Shown here piece after piece: positions 23,073-36,490 of a stretch of DNA of 64,000 nt. The first letter of the stretch is position 1; every line of letters starts with the position of its first letter. Below the pieces are notes generated by a model. The model searched no databases. It had not been told where the DNA came from and saw nothing but the letters and a program-made list of their open reading frames with translations. This DNA is from Bromus sterilis (lineage: Eukaryota; Streptophyta; Magnoliopsida; Poales; Poaceae), in NCBI GenBank assembly GCA_950022295.1, contig OX465599.1, positions 289,189,501 to 289,253,500 of the forward strand, given 5' to 3'. The position numbers and the translations under genes are program-made.

Positions 23073-24689
23073 TGATGGCTTCTCGCCCTTCGTTGGTAGG
23101 CCCCAAGTGGAAGGGGTGATGCAGTACAACAGCGAGTTTCCCTCGGTGAAGATACCAAGGTTTGTCTCCAGTAGGACTCCAAAGATGATAAGTAGGTGTC
23201 AGTGGCGCAACTGACGTGGACCCGCACACAGACACAGATAACTTTGTTCCCAACGAAGTTCAGAGAGGTTGTCAATCTCTCCGGCCTTGTTGTTCACAAA
23301 GGGTAAAAACGCAAGGGATAATGATAGCAAGTAAAAGCAGTAAATTAAAAATAGCGTGGAAACAGTGATAAGGATATGGACCGGGATACGTGATGTTCAC
23401 TAGTGATGTCTCTCTCCCAAAAGACGATAAAACTGCTATGCGAAGTAAACAAATTAGAGAAAGGAAATTGACAGGATTACGAACGCACCGCAATGCTAAC
23501 TATGCTACAAAAGAAAGGAAGAGGTTCAAAAGCACAGGAAGTACGCCAAAATAAGTAGACCGAAATCCAACTGAATCTACTACTAATCATCCACCTTGAG
23601 ATATCTATCCAGAACATCTCGCTTGTATTAAGTTGCGAGCCACACCCAAAGTGTAAACCCAAAGCAACAGACAACTGCATTAAAAGTACTTTGCGTAAAG
23701 TACACAATCCTTGCAACCGCGGTTACAAGCACCGTTGTTTTCCCCCTTGTGGCAGCAGCACATCCCCTAGACTCATGTTTCTGTCACTCAAGCGTGTCAT
23801 CGGGTCACATGAACCCACAATCGAGCACAACGTTCCCTCTTGGAGTCACTACCTACTACTTGGCCAAAGCAATAAGCAGCAACGGAGAACATGCAAGAAT
23901 TACTTAGGAACAAAAATACAAAAGATAGAAACCAAATATATTACTCTATCACAATCTGAACATAATCTCATAATCCATCAGATCCGATCAAACTCAACAT
24001 AGCAATTGCAGAAATATTACAAAAGTGCCTCGATCATGGAGGGCATCTCACGGGGTCTAAACAATGAAGATCAAAGAGGGGAGGAGAACATCACATATCT
24101 ACTGATCACGGACCCATGGTCCAAGGAAAACTACGCACGAGACATCCGGGGAGCATCCATGGTGGAGAGGAGACTCCCGGCGGTCAATCCTCCCTCCGGC
24201 AGGGTGCCTGGAAGAGGTCTTCTGGTGCTCCCGATCTTCGGAAGCGCGACGGCGGCGGAACAGAGGCGAGTTCGCGGAATAGGGTTCTCGTTCTGGAGTT
24301 TTCCCGTGACGGGGGATAAATAGGCGAAGGGGGGTAGCCAGAGGTGGACCAGGGGCCCCAGGCGCCCCCCTAGCGCGGCCAGGGGTGGGGCCGCGCCGGG
24401 TGGCCGCCTGGGCCCCCCTGGATCCCCTCTGGCCCCTCTCGGGCTCTTCGCGAAGCTTCCATCACGCTGATTTTTTATCTGAATTTTCCTGAATTTTTCT
24501 GGTACTTTTTATATGGGGGAAAACTGAAATAGAAAAACAGCAGAAAACAGGAACTGGCACTGGGGTGCACTGAGTTAATAGGTTAGTCCAAATATGATAA
24601 AAATGTATGAAAGTGTATCTAGATCATAGCCATATCACGCAAACATGCATGGAGCAAGAAGAAATTATAGATACGTTTTGGACGTATCA
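23073..24689 (-). repeat. 5' LTR of copy 2
   Basis: 1617 bp, minus strand TGATACGTCCAAAACG...GCCATCA, next to the PBS. TATA-like box near 24315-24324 (inverted). It differs from the 3' LTR by scattered substitutions and small indels, so the insertion is not recent. Confidence 0.92.
24315..24324 (-). promoter_or_regulatory. Putative TATA box of copy 2
   Basis: Read on the minus strand the box is CTATTTATCC, conserved in all four minus-strand LTRs of this family (near 18649, 32580, 42996) and preceding GC-rich sequence. Confidence 0.5.
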
Positions 24690-26501
24690 TCAAGTTATTA
24701 CACCATGTCCATTTGAGTTGTACAAAACACAAAATGGACATCACCATTCAATTCCCTGGATTTTGCTACCCCAAAACCATATATGGTATGCCACACTTTG
24801 AATTTTCAAAGAACTTTGCCAAATAAAAAGAAAAGAAGGGCTTTATTGCAAAGTTACCATCACTCCAATTTTAGAGGGGCAACATGCAAAATGGCATCAC
24901 CCTTGTGACCAGTGGCCAAAACTACCCCAAATTCATATATTAGATTATAAGGTTTGGGGCAGAAAAGTTTCCAATTTGAATTTGAAAAATATTTGAAAAG
25001 AAATCAAAAAGAAAAACAGGATAAGCCCCACAGGCTGGCCTCAGGCGCCAGGCCCAACGTCTCCTTGTCCTCCTCTGGCCCAGCCCACTCCTCCAGGAAA
25101 AAATAAAAAAATAAAAAGGGGAGCCAGGGCCTCTGCTGGGCTGGCTTCGGCGCCCCCCCGGCCCAGCTCACTCGCAAGCCCGGCCTACTCCCCACGCGCG
25201 CGGCTCCCCACTGGGCTGAGCCCAGCAGATGTCTCAGGCCTGCAAGCACGCGCGCCTGAAACCTGTCGACACCACCTCTGAATCTGATCTTCAGGTGCGC
25301 GTGGCAAAAACAGAGAAAAGGAGCTCCTTGCTCCCGATCTGGAGCTCGATCCTGGGATCGATCGACCAGCACACACGTTGCACACCAACTGGGCTACAAC
25401 GGAGCTCACGACGGAGCGGAGGTCGCAGAGGATCTAGCCTACACAGGGCGGGAAATCTGAAGAAAAAGGGCACCTTTCTGTCGAACCGAACCGAGTTCAG
25501 ACGACCACCGGCGGCAGCTCACCGACGACCACCACAAGCTAGTTGGATCTTGCCCCGGTTCCGTTTCGCCCCAGAACACAAGCTATGACTCCAAGGAGGC
25601 GACGCCTCGTTCGACGGATGCTCACGGCGACGCACACCCCCTCTGCAGGTGCAGGTGACCGTGGCGCGGGAAGGACTACGCGGCTACGACGGCGGTGCCC
25701 AGGCGGCACTGCACACGCTCTGTCTACGCACGGAGCGTGCCCACGCACGGCACGGCCCGCCGCGGGCGTGGCGACCCTGGTGCGCACGGTTCCGACATGG
25801 AGACCACGGCGACAGGCCACGCGTGATGGGGCTACGCTAAAAGGAGGGGTAGGATAGGGTCCGCTCACCGTGGGGGTGCTGGAGACGGGTCCGGGCACGA
25901 CGAGGCGGACGGAGTTGCCGTAGTCGTCGACGGGGAAGACAACGTGCCGGTGGGGAGAAAGATGGCTCGGGCGCTGTGTGACGCCTAACACCGACCTGCG
26001 CGGAGGAAAACGGAACGGAGAGGGTCACCGGAGCGCGCAGGAGATCGCATGGCCATCGACGGGATGAAGCGGCGACCAATTTGAGTTCTTACCGGCGGAA
26101 CAGGGGGCTCCAATTCCTCCCATGGCGGCGGCGGCGGAGAAGAAAAGGAGGAGGAATTGGCTAGGGTTCCCGAGGGGGAGTGCTGCCTATAAAGGGGCGA
26201 GGAGGGGAGGCTGGTGAGGGGGCTCCACGCCGGCTCCTCTCCGTCTCTGCTTTCTGACGCCGGGATAAAAAGGTGGGGGAAAGGAGGAGGAAGAAGACGC
26301 TGGCAGGCGGGCCCGGGGGCTGAGAGAGAGAGAGAGGGGTTAGGTTAAAAATGTAGCGGGGCTGCTTGTTGGGCTGGGTTCGGCCGGCCCAAGTGGGTTG
26401 TCCCCACTGGACGAAGAAAAGAAGAAAAGAAAAGGGGCCCTTGCCATTAAAATAAATAGACAGGCCCCAAGAATTTTCTAGAGCAACCAGAGAGAAATAA
26501 A
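24690..26501 (-). mobile_element. Minus-strand chromovirus LTR, segment 2
   Basis: Continuation of the LTR after the copy 2 insertion. It has the GC-rich block and, on the minus strand, ctttatagg near 26186, gaaccctagcc and a CCGCCATGG context, matching the TATA to AACCCTAG order of the plus-strand LTR at 56330-56380. A (GA)n run lies at 26321-26336. Apparent frames on either strand at 25004-26079 overlap each other and are not called. The segment ends at the copia insertion at 26502; lengths of the three segments sum to about 3.9 kb, as expected for this LTR type. Confidence 0.65.
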
Positions 26502-26716
26502 TGTTGGGAAACGTAGTAGAAAACTAAAAAAATGGTGCCTACGAATCAAGATCCCAAGATCATCCAAGAAAGATGGCATACAAGGTTTAGGCCATTGCTC
26601 ACCAACGGTTGCAGCGGAAGAAGATTTGATGAAGCGGGTGGAAGTAGATCTTGGGGTGCCTTGCCCCCCAAGGCTAAGGGTGATGGGGCGCATATGGTAC
26701 TGTCCAGAACCTTGTG

Positions 26717-26744
26717 GAACATTCCGGAAGCTTCTAGAACCTTC
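26717..26744 (-). promoter_or_regulatory. Heat-shock-element-like array in the 3' LTR
   Basis: Six alternating GAA and TTC units, each separated by exactly two bases, without a mismatch. A second four-unit array is at 26794-26811. Heat-shock factors bind inverted nGAAn repeats in this spacing. The motif is palindromic, so strand is nominal. Confidence 0.55.
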
Positions 26745-27047
26745 CAGGACCTTCCAGGACCATTCCCGACCATTCCGGGATGGGTTCGGGACATTCGGGA
26801 ACCTTCTGGAACACTTCCAAGACCTTTCGGGACCGTTTTCGGACGTTTCGGAACTATCTGGATAGGTTCCGGGATGATCCAGGTTACGGTCTAGCCTGCC
26901 AGATGCCCTGCGTCGGTTCGTCGGTCGTTTTCGGGACGTCCACCGATTAACCGGAAACTATTTCGGTTGATCCAGGACTTCCCAAGTACCATTATCATAT
27001 GTTCTAGAACAACCTGGGACTATTCCAGAGTGATCCGGACATATCTT

Positions 27048-27132
27048 TAAATACCCAAAACTTCTTCTGGTGCCCTTATGAACAATTCCATAAATACCCG
27101 GAACTACTTCCGGTGCCCGTATGAACTATTCC
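27048..27132 (-). repeat. 43-bp direct repeats in U3 of the 3' LTR
   Basis: Two units start at 27048 and 27091, both with taaataccc, ctggtgccc or cggtgccc and atgaac. The same pair is at 46291 and 46334 in the 5' LTR. Confidence 0.8.
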
Positions 27133-28134
27133 GTTTTGCTTCCACTAAACCTTCTACCATTCCAGTATTCTAACAGACTACTACTCATTAAGTGTATGAC
27201 CCAATAGGTTCGGTATAATGCGGGCATGACTCAGAACATCTTCCGGACATAGGTCAACAGCCTTTTGTCAATAGCCAATAATCAACAGCGGAGCCATGGA
27301 CACCCATGTTGACTCCCTCACATACACGAAGAAACTTCGAGTGAACCATTATGTTTAGTCATGTACCATTCCCTTTGCTTCGCGATATATGACAAAGTTA
27401 CAGGAGAGAAGTTTGGCACCCATGTGTAACAACTTCTTGAACACAAGCCACTCGTTATCCTCTTTGCTCGTTTGTCCCTTTTTCTCATTTATTGTATTCC
27501 GGTATCCCCGTGACTAAATCACAATGCGTCTGGCCAGACTATAATGGATACCGTCATACCGAGTGGGCCCGAAGTGAATATCTTCTTTATCGTGAAGGAG
27601 CAAATCCCAATCTTGAACTATCTTAGTTACTAGACACACTATCCGATGTACCCAGAACTTATTTTACTACTTCCCAGTAACGGGAAGATTCATCTAAGAA
27701 CCAAAGTACATCTTCCTGTGTGAATCAACTCGACACTCTCATGGCCGGTCTAAGGAATTACGTATATGATAATATTTCATGATATGACTTATAACGTTGT
27801 TACGATGTGATCTCTAAGTATATCATTCAATACTAGGGTCGGTTCAACATCATTGTTCTGCTAACAATATGTTCTCATTGCTACTGACATCCTTGTTACA
27901 AGAACAATGTCCATGATTAAGAAAACGTAATCATCAGTTAGCACATGAGATGGTCTTAGAGGCTAAACCAGGAACTCTTGGTGTTTACAATTCCACACAT
28001 GCAAATGAGTTTTCTTCTGAATCTCACAGTCAGGGTCATTGCAATTATAGCACAGAAATATAAACATTAATTACGAACGTGGAAATATATATATAATAAC
28101 ATTTTATTATTGCCTCTAGGGCATATTTCCAACA

Positions 28135-31100
28135 GTCTCCCACTTGCACTAGAGTCAATAATATTGTCAGTGCTTGAGCACTTTACACCTATGGCATACC
28201 GGTGCAATGCATGCTTCATTTGTGGTATAGACTTCACATTCGGATCTGACGTCTCAGGCCGGTTTGTATCTTGCATATCTTCGCATTTTCACGCTATCAT
28301 AAAATTCACTAATTTTGTTAGTTTAGATTTGTATATGTTTGAATCATTTGGTAGGACCTTGGTTCCTCAGAATAATTCATGACATCATTCATCAATGTTC
28401 CATGAGCTTCAAGTATCTAAGAAAACCATACCCCGTTCATGAATGAACTTCTGATTCAAATTACCCTCCCTTGTTACTTATTTAAGCAACAGTGTACTTA
28501 GCCTTTGTTATAGAATTCACCACAGTATCTAACTTAACACAGTTCCTTCATACAGTGCCACCCTTACATGTTAAACACATAATCCCAATTAAAATCGAAA
28601 ATCGGTCGGAGTAAGTATGAAGACTGAATTGGTCTAACTATTTACATCAAAAATTCAGCTGGTGTAACTCATTACAACGAGCTCTTCGTTCTCTCCATTT
28701 TTCCGAGAAGAATATCTTATCATTCATAAGTTTAACTTTTCACTGTTTGTCCAATGATCAACATCTTGATCACTTTGGTATCTTGCTCACAACCTTTTGG
28801 AGCACTGGACATATCTGGTTGTTTTTACATATTATGGTGTACAAGATTAATTCAAACACATAGGTGAGTGGAATTCAATTCACGTGTTTTGCTTATCTAT
28901 GTTCATGAACACCGATTTCCGCAAACAACTTTTCACCGTGACCTCGGCAAGAACATCCTTCCTGGCGTTTTCATACTAAACTACTTTAGTATCATGTCAA
29001 CATGTAAAGTTGGCTTTAGCATGATCAAGCACTTACTATCTGCATAGATCACTGTGCTCAATACAAATGCTATATTAGCCCAAGTTCTTCATCTGAAAAA
29101 CTATTTCCAATGAAGTCCTTATTCGTGTCAAGAAATTTATATAATTTCTAATCATCAATATGTCATCTACATAAGATTTTAGAAATATCATTCAGCTCCC
29201 ACTTACTTTCTTGAATATTCAAGCATCTTCGTTATTCCTGATGAAAACAAACACTTTTGGCAATTTCATCACAACGAAAATTCCAACTCCATTATGCTAG
29301 CTTCAGTCCATCACTGGATATCCAAGACTTGCATCTATTTTAGCATTCTTTGAATCGACAAAACATTCCGGTCGTATCACGTATACGTCCTTTGTTATAT
29401 TTCCGTGTAGTAACTTTGTTTTGACGTTCATTCTACCATATCCTATAAATGAGATATGTAGCAATTGCTAGTATAACCCGAACTGACTAAAGCATCTCTA
29501 CGGTCGACACTATTTCGCCGTGGTCAACCTTTGAACTTGCTAGAAAACATCTTTCCAATGAGTTGAGATTTATAGATAAAATAATTTCATCTAAATCAGT
29601 TATAGATCCATTTATATATTCTTCAGACTCTTACTCTATCGGAGGGTCTACCAAGTTCAAAACATGACTCACTTCCCTGGATACTATCTCGGATTATTTG
29701 GCATTTAGCCAAATCCCGGAGTCAGGGCCCATCAATGCTTCTTTGTATATTACAGGTTTATCATTGTCGAACAATAATATCTCGTTTACATATCATCAAT
29801 GTTTGTACGTTTTTTTTGTCTAACCTGTGTGGTTTAGCTGCGCACTTATTTGAAGATTCAATAATCTTGGCAAGTTGCACTGTCCTCCCACTCACTCTTT
29901 TGCAAGAAACTATTTTCTTCCAAAACACATCATTCTAAACAACAAACATTTTTTGCTTTGGTGTAGTGATAGATGAATACCAAACCTTTTGGAATAACCT
30001 TAACAAAGTAGCACTTATCTGATTTGGTGTTTTGAGCATGTCAAACACATGTCTCATATACCCAAATTTTAAGAAAAGACAATACGGTTTTAACACTTCC
30101 ATACCATATCTAATATGATGTCATTTCAACAGATTTGATGGTGCTCTTTTCAGTGTAAAAGTTGTAGTCACTAACGCATAACTTTAATAAATATAATGGC
30201 AAATTGAGAAACGTCATGTTTGATTTTACCATGTCATGCATGGCTTGATTATGTCTCTCAAACACTTTACTCATAGTGGTGTTTCGGGAGGCACAAGTTA
30301 TGATACTTCTTCACAACGTATCAGACGTTCGCTAAACTTGTAACGCAAATATTACTTTCTACAATCTAATTTGCAGAAGCATTATTTTCTTGTTACAATG
30401 AATTTCTATTTCACTCTAAAATTCCTTGAACATTTCAAAGATTTCAGAAGTATGTCTCCATTGAGCAGATATCCACATATCAACTTCAATTCATGAGTGA
30501 AAATAGAAAATCCACTGCACACAACTACACTTATTGGACTACACACATCATCATGTATGATTTCCAATGGTTTAGTTGCCCGTTCATGTACGTCCTATCA
30601 ACGGTGTTTTAGTCACATTACTTTTAGACAATGTATGCAAGCGTCAAGTGATTCGTAATCATATGACTCAAAAGTCCACCACTTATGGAAATTCTTCATG
30701 CATGTTATGTCACTTGTGACAAACAGCAGTGCCACACACTTGTGGTATTTCTGTTAGTCTTGCGACGTTTAGCGTCAGTGTTATGGATGTTTAGCACTAT
30801 TATAGAAATTCATAACATACAACCTATTCACAATAGAAGTATGGCCTTTATGTTATTCATAGCTTTGAACAACTCTCTTGCAATAAACATGATTCAAAAA
30901 TGATGTTTTGCAACAAGGCTAAAGTGAAGTAACAATTTACTCAACTCTAAAATGAATTATTAAGATAATCATAGAGTCATCCCACAGTATAGTAAACCTT
31001 TTACCGTGTTCTCGTGTGTGTCAAAACTCATCATTAGCTAGTCATAAAGGCCATAGTATTTCTTGCATAGATTTTCAACGATATGCAATCGAAGTGATAT

Positions 31101-31331
31101 TCTAGTGATCAACATCTTCACAATATACAAGAATTGAGATTAATCGCTTAATCATGATTCCCAAGAATTACATCTTTTGACTAACAATGAATTCAAATAT
31201 AACTTTGCATGACTTTCATTTCTCAGCTGGGTATTCCAGTCTTCCATCGTTTTGCCATTATACGTATCATAGTCTTATTTCCAATGTCACTCCTACTCTC
31301 AGAAGATCAGATATGATCAAGGGTGGCGCAT
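28135..31331 (-). pseudogene. Decayed copia pol, 3' half (includes RT)
   Basis: It begins at the polypurine tract (minus strand gtgcaagtgggagac). On the minus strand, 29150-29173 encodes YVDDILMI, the copia reverse transcriptase catalytic block, preceded by KIL. No frame here exceeds about 100 codons, so the polyprotein is inactive. The region ends at the TSD cgcat of the Athila-like insertion. Confidence 0.75.
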
Positions 31332-32955
31332 TGATGGCTTCTAGCCCTTCGTTGGTTACCCCAAGTGGAAGGTTGAGATGTAGCGCAGCAGCAAGTTTCC
31401 CTCGGTGAAGATACCAAGGTTTGTCTCTAGTAGGACTCCAGAGATGATAAGTAGGTGTCAGCGGCGCAACTGACGTGGACCTGCACACAGACACAGATAA
31501 CTTTGTCCCCAACGAAGTTCAGAGAGGTTGTCAATCTCTCCGGTCTTGTTGTTCACAAAGGGTAAAACACAAGGGATAATGATAGCAATTGAAAGTAAAA
31601 GCAGGAAAGTAAATAAAGCATGGAAACAGTAATAAGGATATGGACCGGGATACGTGATGTTCACTAGTGATGTCTCTCTCCCAAAAGACGATAAAACTGC
31701 TATGCGAGGTAAACAAATTAAAGAAGGGCAATTGACAGGATTATGAACGCACCGCAATGCTAACTATGCTACAAAAGAAAGGAAGAGGCTCAAAAGCACG
31801 GGCAGTACGCGAAAATAAGTAGACCATAATCCAACTGCATCTACTACTAATCATCCACCTTGAGATATGTATCCAGAACATCTCGCTGGTATTAAGTTGC
31901 GAGCCCCACCCAAATTGTAAACCCAAAGCAACAGACAACTCCATTAAAAAGAACTTTGCGTAAATTAAACAATCCTTGTAACCGCGGTTACAAGCACCGT
32001 TGTTTTCCCCCTTGTGGCAACAACACATCCCCTAGACTCATGTTTCTGTCACTCAAGCGTGTCATCGGGGGGGCATGAACCCACAATCGAGCATAACGTT
32101 CCCTCTTGGAGTCACTACCTACTACTTGTCCAAAGCAATAAACAACAACGGAGAACATGCAAGAATTACTTAGGAACAAAAATATAAGAGATAAAAACCA
32201 AATATATTACTCTATCACAATCTGAACATAATCTCATAATCCATCAGATCCGATCAAACTCAGCATAGCAATAGCAGAAATATTACAAAAGTGCCTCGAT
32301 CATGTAGGGCAGCTCACGAGGTCTAAACCATGAAGAACAAACAGGGGAGGAGAACATCACATAGCTACTGATCACGGACCCATGGTCCAAGGAAAACTAC
32401 TCACGAGACATCCGAGGAGCATCCATGGTGGAGAGGAGACTCTTGGAGGTCGGCCCTCCCTCCGGCAGGGTGCCGGGAAGAGGTCTTCTAGTGCTCCCGA
32501 TCTCGGAAGCGCGGCGGCGGCGGAACAGAGGTGAGATTGCAAAATAGGGTTCTGTCTTCGGAGTTTCCCCGTGACGGAGAATAAATAGGCGAAGGGGGAA
32601 ACCAAATGTGGACCAGGGGCCCCAGGTGCCCCCCTGGCGCGGCCAGGGGTGGGGCCGCGCCGGGTGGCCTCCTGGGCACCCCTGGCTCCCCTCTGGCCCC
32701 ACTCGGGCTCTTCGCGAAGCTTCCCGTACGCTGATTTTTCCTGTATTTTTCCCGGAATTTTTCTGGCACTTTTTATATGGGGGAAAACTGAAATAGAAAA
32801 ATAGCAGAAAACAGGAACTAGCACTGGGGTGCACTGAGATAATAGGTTAGTCCTAATATGATCAAAAGTGTATGAAAGTGTATCTAGGTCATAGCAATAT
32901 CACACAAAACATGCATGGAGCAAGCAGAAATTATAAATACGTTTTGGACGTATCA
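31332..32955 (-). repeat. 3' LTR of copy 3
   Basis: 1624 bp, ending next to the polypurine tract at 32956. TATA-like taaataggc at 32582 (inverted). GC-rich block 32450-32720. Confidence 0.92.
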
Positions 32956-35783
32956 ACATCCCCAAGCTTAATTCCTGCTCGTCCTCGAGTAGGTAAATGA
33001 TAACAGCATAATTTCTGTGGTGACATGCTAGAAACCATAAAAGAACTTTGAAAAGTAAAGCAATCAAGGTTAGAGATTCAAATCAAGTCATAACATGCAA
33101 GAGTCTATATTAGCATTGAAACAAGTGACAAAAGAACATTAGGTGCAAGAGTTGTCGCTGTCCGTGACTCGAATGTCTCCAAATGGTGTTTGCGTGCAAG
33201 AAGGGGGATAGGGAATACGAGAAAAAAGTATTTTTATGTTGAGAACTCAATCTACTAAAGTTTCACACTTGGTCTCCTTTGGAATCTTATCTTGACTCAT
33301 CCCCAGACCACTAGCCAGGTACAAGTCAATTTGATCCACTCCTTTTCGATATTTCGAGCACTCATGCAATGGATGAGCGCAAGCACGAGAGTTGACACTT
33401 AGGATGGCAAAGAGAGAAGTACGGAGGAGGAAGGCAAAAAGGATGAGAAAGGCTCACATCAATGAGGACAATCATAGGCAAGAGATGCCAAATGATAGAT
33501 ATGATGTGAGGAGTAGGGATTGCCATGCAATGGATGCACATACGAGAGGGAAGCTCTCCAAATGAACTAGTGGGGGTGCATCTAACTTTCTCGCTCATGA
33601 AGACCTAGAGCTCGTTTGAGGAGGCTCATCCTTGGAATATGCAAGCCAAGTTCTATAGTGTGAAGGTCCCCACATAGCTATATGCATGAAGATCATCTCT
33701 ATGGAGTACAAGGATATAAAGGGGAGTACTAGTGTGGATATCTCAAAAGGATAGTAGTGTAGCCCCTTTTTATGTTTTTATTTCTTTTTCTCTTTTTTCT
33801 ATTTTTTTGTATTTTTTTGTGGCCTCAATGGCTCTTTCTATTCAACTCTCATTTGTCCTCTTTGGGATCTTTTATTGTGTCCACTTTGGGATCTTTTCCT
33901 CACTTAAGGGCACCACTCTATTTTACAAGAAGATAAAGGAGATCTTTCACACTTTACAAGGTACTCAAAATCATAAAGAAGATGTAACTATCATGATGTA
34001 TGCAATGTATGTTGTTTCCGGTGTAGCAGGAACATGTGTGACATGAACATCAAGTCATGAAGAGGTGGATGTTGAATGGCAATATAACTCGGAAAGGCTA
34101 TGGAAATGGCTTGATAGGTAGGTTTTGAGGAAAGATATAAGGAGGCTTATGATGACAGAGCGTATCATGCCAAGGGTTTGGATGTACCGGCGAAGGTGGA
34201 CACCAACTATCGGAGTGAGAAGAAGGCAATACACGGCACGGGAGAGGCTAGCAAAATATGGGAAGGTGGAAGTGTCAACTTTCAATACTTACATTAGTCC
34301 GAAGAACTCATGCACTTATTATCGGTAACTCTCAATCTAATAAGGAGGTTCACAAAGAGACAAGTACCCCGAGGAGGAGTGTATGGGGGTTTGGTTATCC
34401 TTGCGCATCCTCGACTCATGGTACGTGAGTGCTCTCTGATATTCGATCCCTCCAAAGATTAGTGATCCATCTAGTAGCTAGAGTTCTCAACTAGTTTTGT
34501 AGGTTTTGAAAATACACACGGATTGCCCAAAATACGACACCTATCACTAATAGGCTAGAGCTCTTGACACCAAAAGTTCAAACATTACTGACACCAATAC
34601 CTCAAAACTATTGCAAGTTACTACTAGAATTAAATAGCAACCTCAATTACCTACTTTCAAGACAAGACACAATTCAGTGCAACAACCAACTCTCCTTAAC
34701 AAGATAAACATGAAAACTAAAAAGAGTTCCAGCAACAAACTAAACAAAAGCCAAGGCTCTTGCTAAAGACAAACTAAGACTAAAACTAAACATGGCAGCA
34801 GCTATGAAAAGATAAAGAACACACAACAGCAAAAAGATAAGCAGGAAAAATCCTATGATGTGTTGTAGATTTTGAAAGTGGAGCGTGTTTCTCTCCCACA
34901 CAAAGTAAGATGGGATGTAACTTGTTAAGAACAGCAAGCAAAGCTAAAGAAAACTAAAAACAAAACCTATGAGCGAGACGCTCCAAGCATAGCACATAAC
35001 GCATGAAGTGATAAAAATATAGTGAGACGAAGGACGAACTGATGATTGTTGATGGAGAAGGGGATGCACGGGGGCATCCCCAAGCTTAGACGCTTGAGTC
35101 TCCTTGAATATTTATTGGGGATGCATGGGGGCATCCCCAAGCTTGAGCGCTTGACACTCCTGGATCTTCTTTCATCATCTTCCATCGCACACTTGAAAAC
35201 TCCCTTCATACATAACTCATCATAAGCTGATTAGAGAGGTTAGTACCCTTAATAAATAATTTTTCCCAACTGGATATAAAGATATTATTGAAGAGCTACT
35301 ATTTCTCAAGAGTTCCAAAAAGTTTTTGCAAATAAAAACAAGCTTAAGGTTTGCAAAAGTTAGGAGAGACAAAACGTGGCAGAATCTGTGAAAAACAGAA
35401 AAGCACATAGTAAAGAATTTTTTAGGGGCACTTCTGCAACTCAAATAAAAAAACACAGAACATACGGAAGTTTCTTAATTGTATAGAGCATACTGTGCAA
35501 AAAGTTCAGCTCAAAAAGATGAACTGGTATTTTTCTGGTATTTTTCTGGTCACGAGGACAGAATCTGTTTTCTGGACAGCATGTCACAACTTTTACTTCC
35601 GTTGCCGTAAGAGGCTATAACTTGGCACAAAGCTGAAAAATAAAGATACAATGATGTTGCTACAGTAGTAACAATCATCAAGACACAACAAAAGCAAAAA
35701 GAAAGACCTAAATTCGTTGCGGGCTGCCTCCCGAAAGCGCTTTCTTTTATGCCTTTTAGCTAGGCATGATGCAAAAAGAAGAA
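32956..35783 (-). other. Non-coding internal region of copy 3
   Basis: Starts with the inverted polypurine tract acatccccaagctt. Collinear with 19014-21750. No RT or integrase motif. Twin hairpins at 35060-35138. Confidence 0.75.
35060..35138 (-). other. Twin hairpins, copy 3
   Basis: GGGGATGCACGGGGGCATCC and two more bases at 35060-35081, and a near-identical inverted repeat at 35117-35138, starting 57 bp apart. Both have complete stems. Confidence 0.85.
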
Positions 35784-36236
35784 TCAAGTTTTATCAAGAG
35801 AAAGAGAATAACTAGCCCATGTAACGGACTCAAAAGGTAAGTTGATTTTCTTTCTAGGGAACTGTTCCATCCCCTTTTTGAATTGGAATTGGAATTTTAT
35901 ATTCCCCTCTTTCATGTCAATAACTGCACCAACGGTGCGAAGAAAAGGATGTCTCAAAATAATTGGACACAAAGGTTCACACTCTATATCCATAACAATA
36001 TAATCAACGGGAACATAGTTGTCATTGACAATGATAAGAACATCGTCGATCTTCCCCAAAGGTTTCTTTACGTAGGAATCAACAAGACGAACACCAAAAG
36101 AACAAGGCTCAAAGGGCTTCAATTCAAACATATCAAATATTCTTTTGGGCATAACAGAGGTACTAGCTCCAACATCACATAAAGCATAGAAAGAGAAGTT
36201 ATTTAATTTAATTTTGATCATAGGGTCCCAACCATC
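35784..36236 (-). CDS. Protease half of the Gag-protease frame of copy 3
   Basis: Minus-strand frame beginning at the CACTA junction with GWDPMIKIKLNNF and the active-site region YALCDVGASTSVMP, followed by PIILRHPFLRTVGAVIDMKE; it ends SLDKT at 35784. It is the same protease as at 10559-11248. Asp-Val-Gly replaces the usual Asp-Thr-Gly in both copies. If the CACTA element and one atc copy are ignored, it is in phase with the gag part (40012-41595), and the total frame is 678 codons without a stop. The break is thus caused solely by the transposon. Confidence 0.9.
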   Translation of the reverse strand, partial: DGWDPMIKIKLNNFSFYALCDVGASTSVMPKRIFDMFELKPFEPCSFGVRLVDSYVKKPLGKIDDVLIIVNDNYVPVDYIVMDIECEPLCPIILRHPFLRTVGAVIDMKEGNIKFQFQFKKGMEQFPRKKINLPFESVTWASYSLSLDKT

Positions 36237-36490
36237 CACTACTACAAAATTTCTTATAGCCACCAACACATTAGTGACGGACAAAAATATGCACGTCACT
36301 GGTAATAGTTAGAAGTGAGGGGCAATATTATGCCCGTCGTTGATAAATCTCGGCAGGTGGCTATAGAACATACTAGTGACGGTTAAATATTATCGCCCGT
36401 CATTAGTAATTACCAGTGACGGTCCGAAAAATTTCCCGTCGTTGGTTTTATTTTTACTAGTGATGGGCTGGTTTATATAACCGTCGCTGG
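36237..36490. repeat. Left end and subterminal repeats of the CACTA element
   Basis: Terminal CACTACTACAAAA, then copies of agtgacgg or cccgtcrytgg around 36271, 36294, 36332, 36370, 36392, 36413, 36436, 36463 and 36482, often paired as hairpins. Such arrays bind the element's regulatory protein in known CACTA transposons. Confidence 0.85.

Larger units (their letters stand above)
17405..24689 (-). mobile_element. Complete non-autonomous Athila-like element (copy 2)
   Basis: 7285 bp on the minus strand, flanked by the perfect 5-bp TSD tcaag (17400-17404 and 24690-24694). LTRs are 17405-19013 (3') and 23073-24689 (5'). The PBS lies at 23041-23062 and the polypurine tract at 19014-19027. The 3' half of the internal region is shared with the other two copies, but gag and protease are replaced by an unrelated, broken ORF (21753-22879). 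RT and integrase are absent. It is inserted in the minus-strand chromovirus LTR. Confidence 0.93.
26502..28134 (-). repeat. 3' LTR of the large copia, internally deleted
   Basis: 1633 bp against 2151 bp for the 5' LTR. The missing part corresponds to 45373-45884 of the 5' LTR and includes its TATA box. The heat-shock-element-like array is kept at 26717-26744. Flanked by the polypurine tract at 28135. Confidence 0.92.

Noticed and set aside
25004..26079. Frames up to 150 codons on both strands
   Set aside because: GC-rich chromovirus LTR segment; overlapping frames, no recognisable protein.
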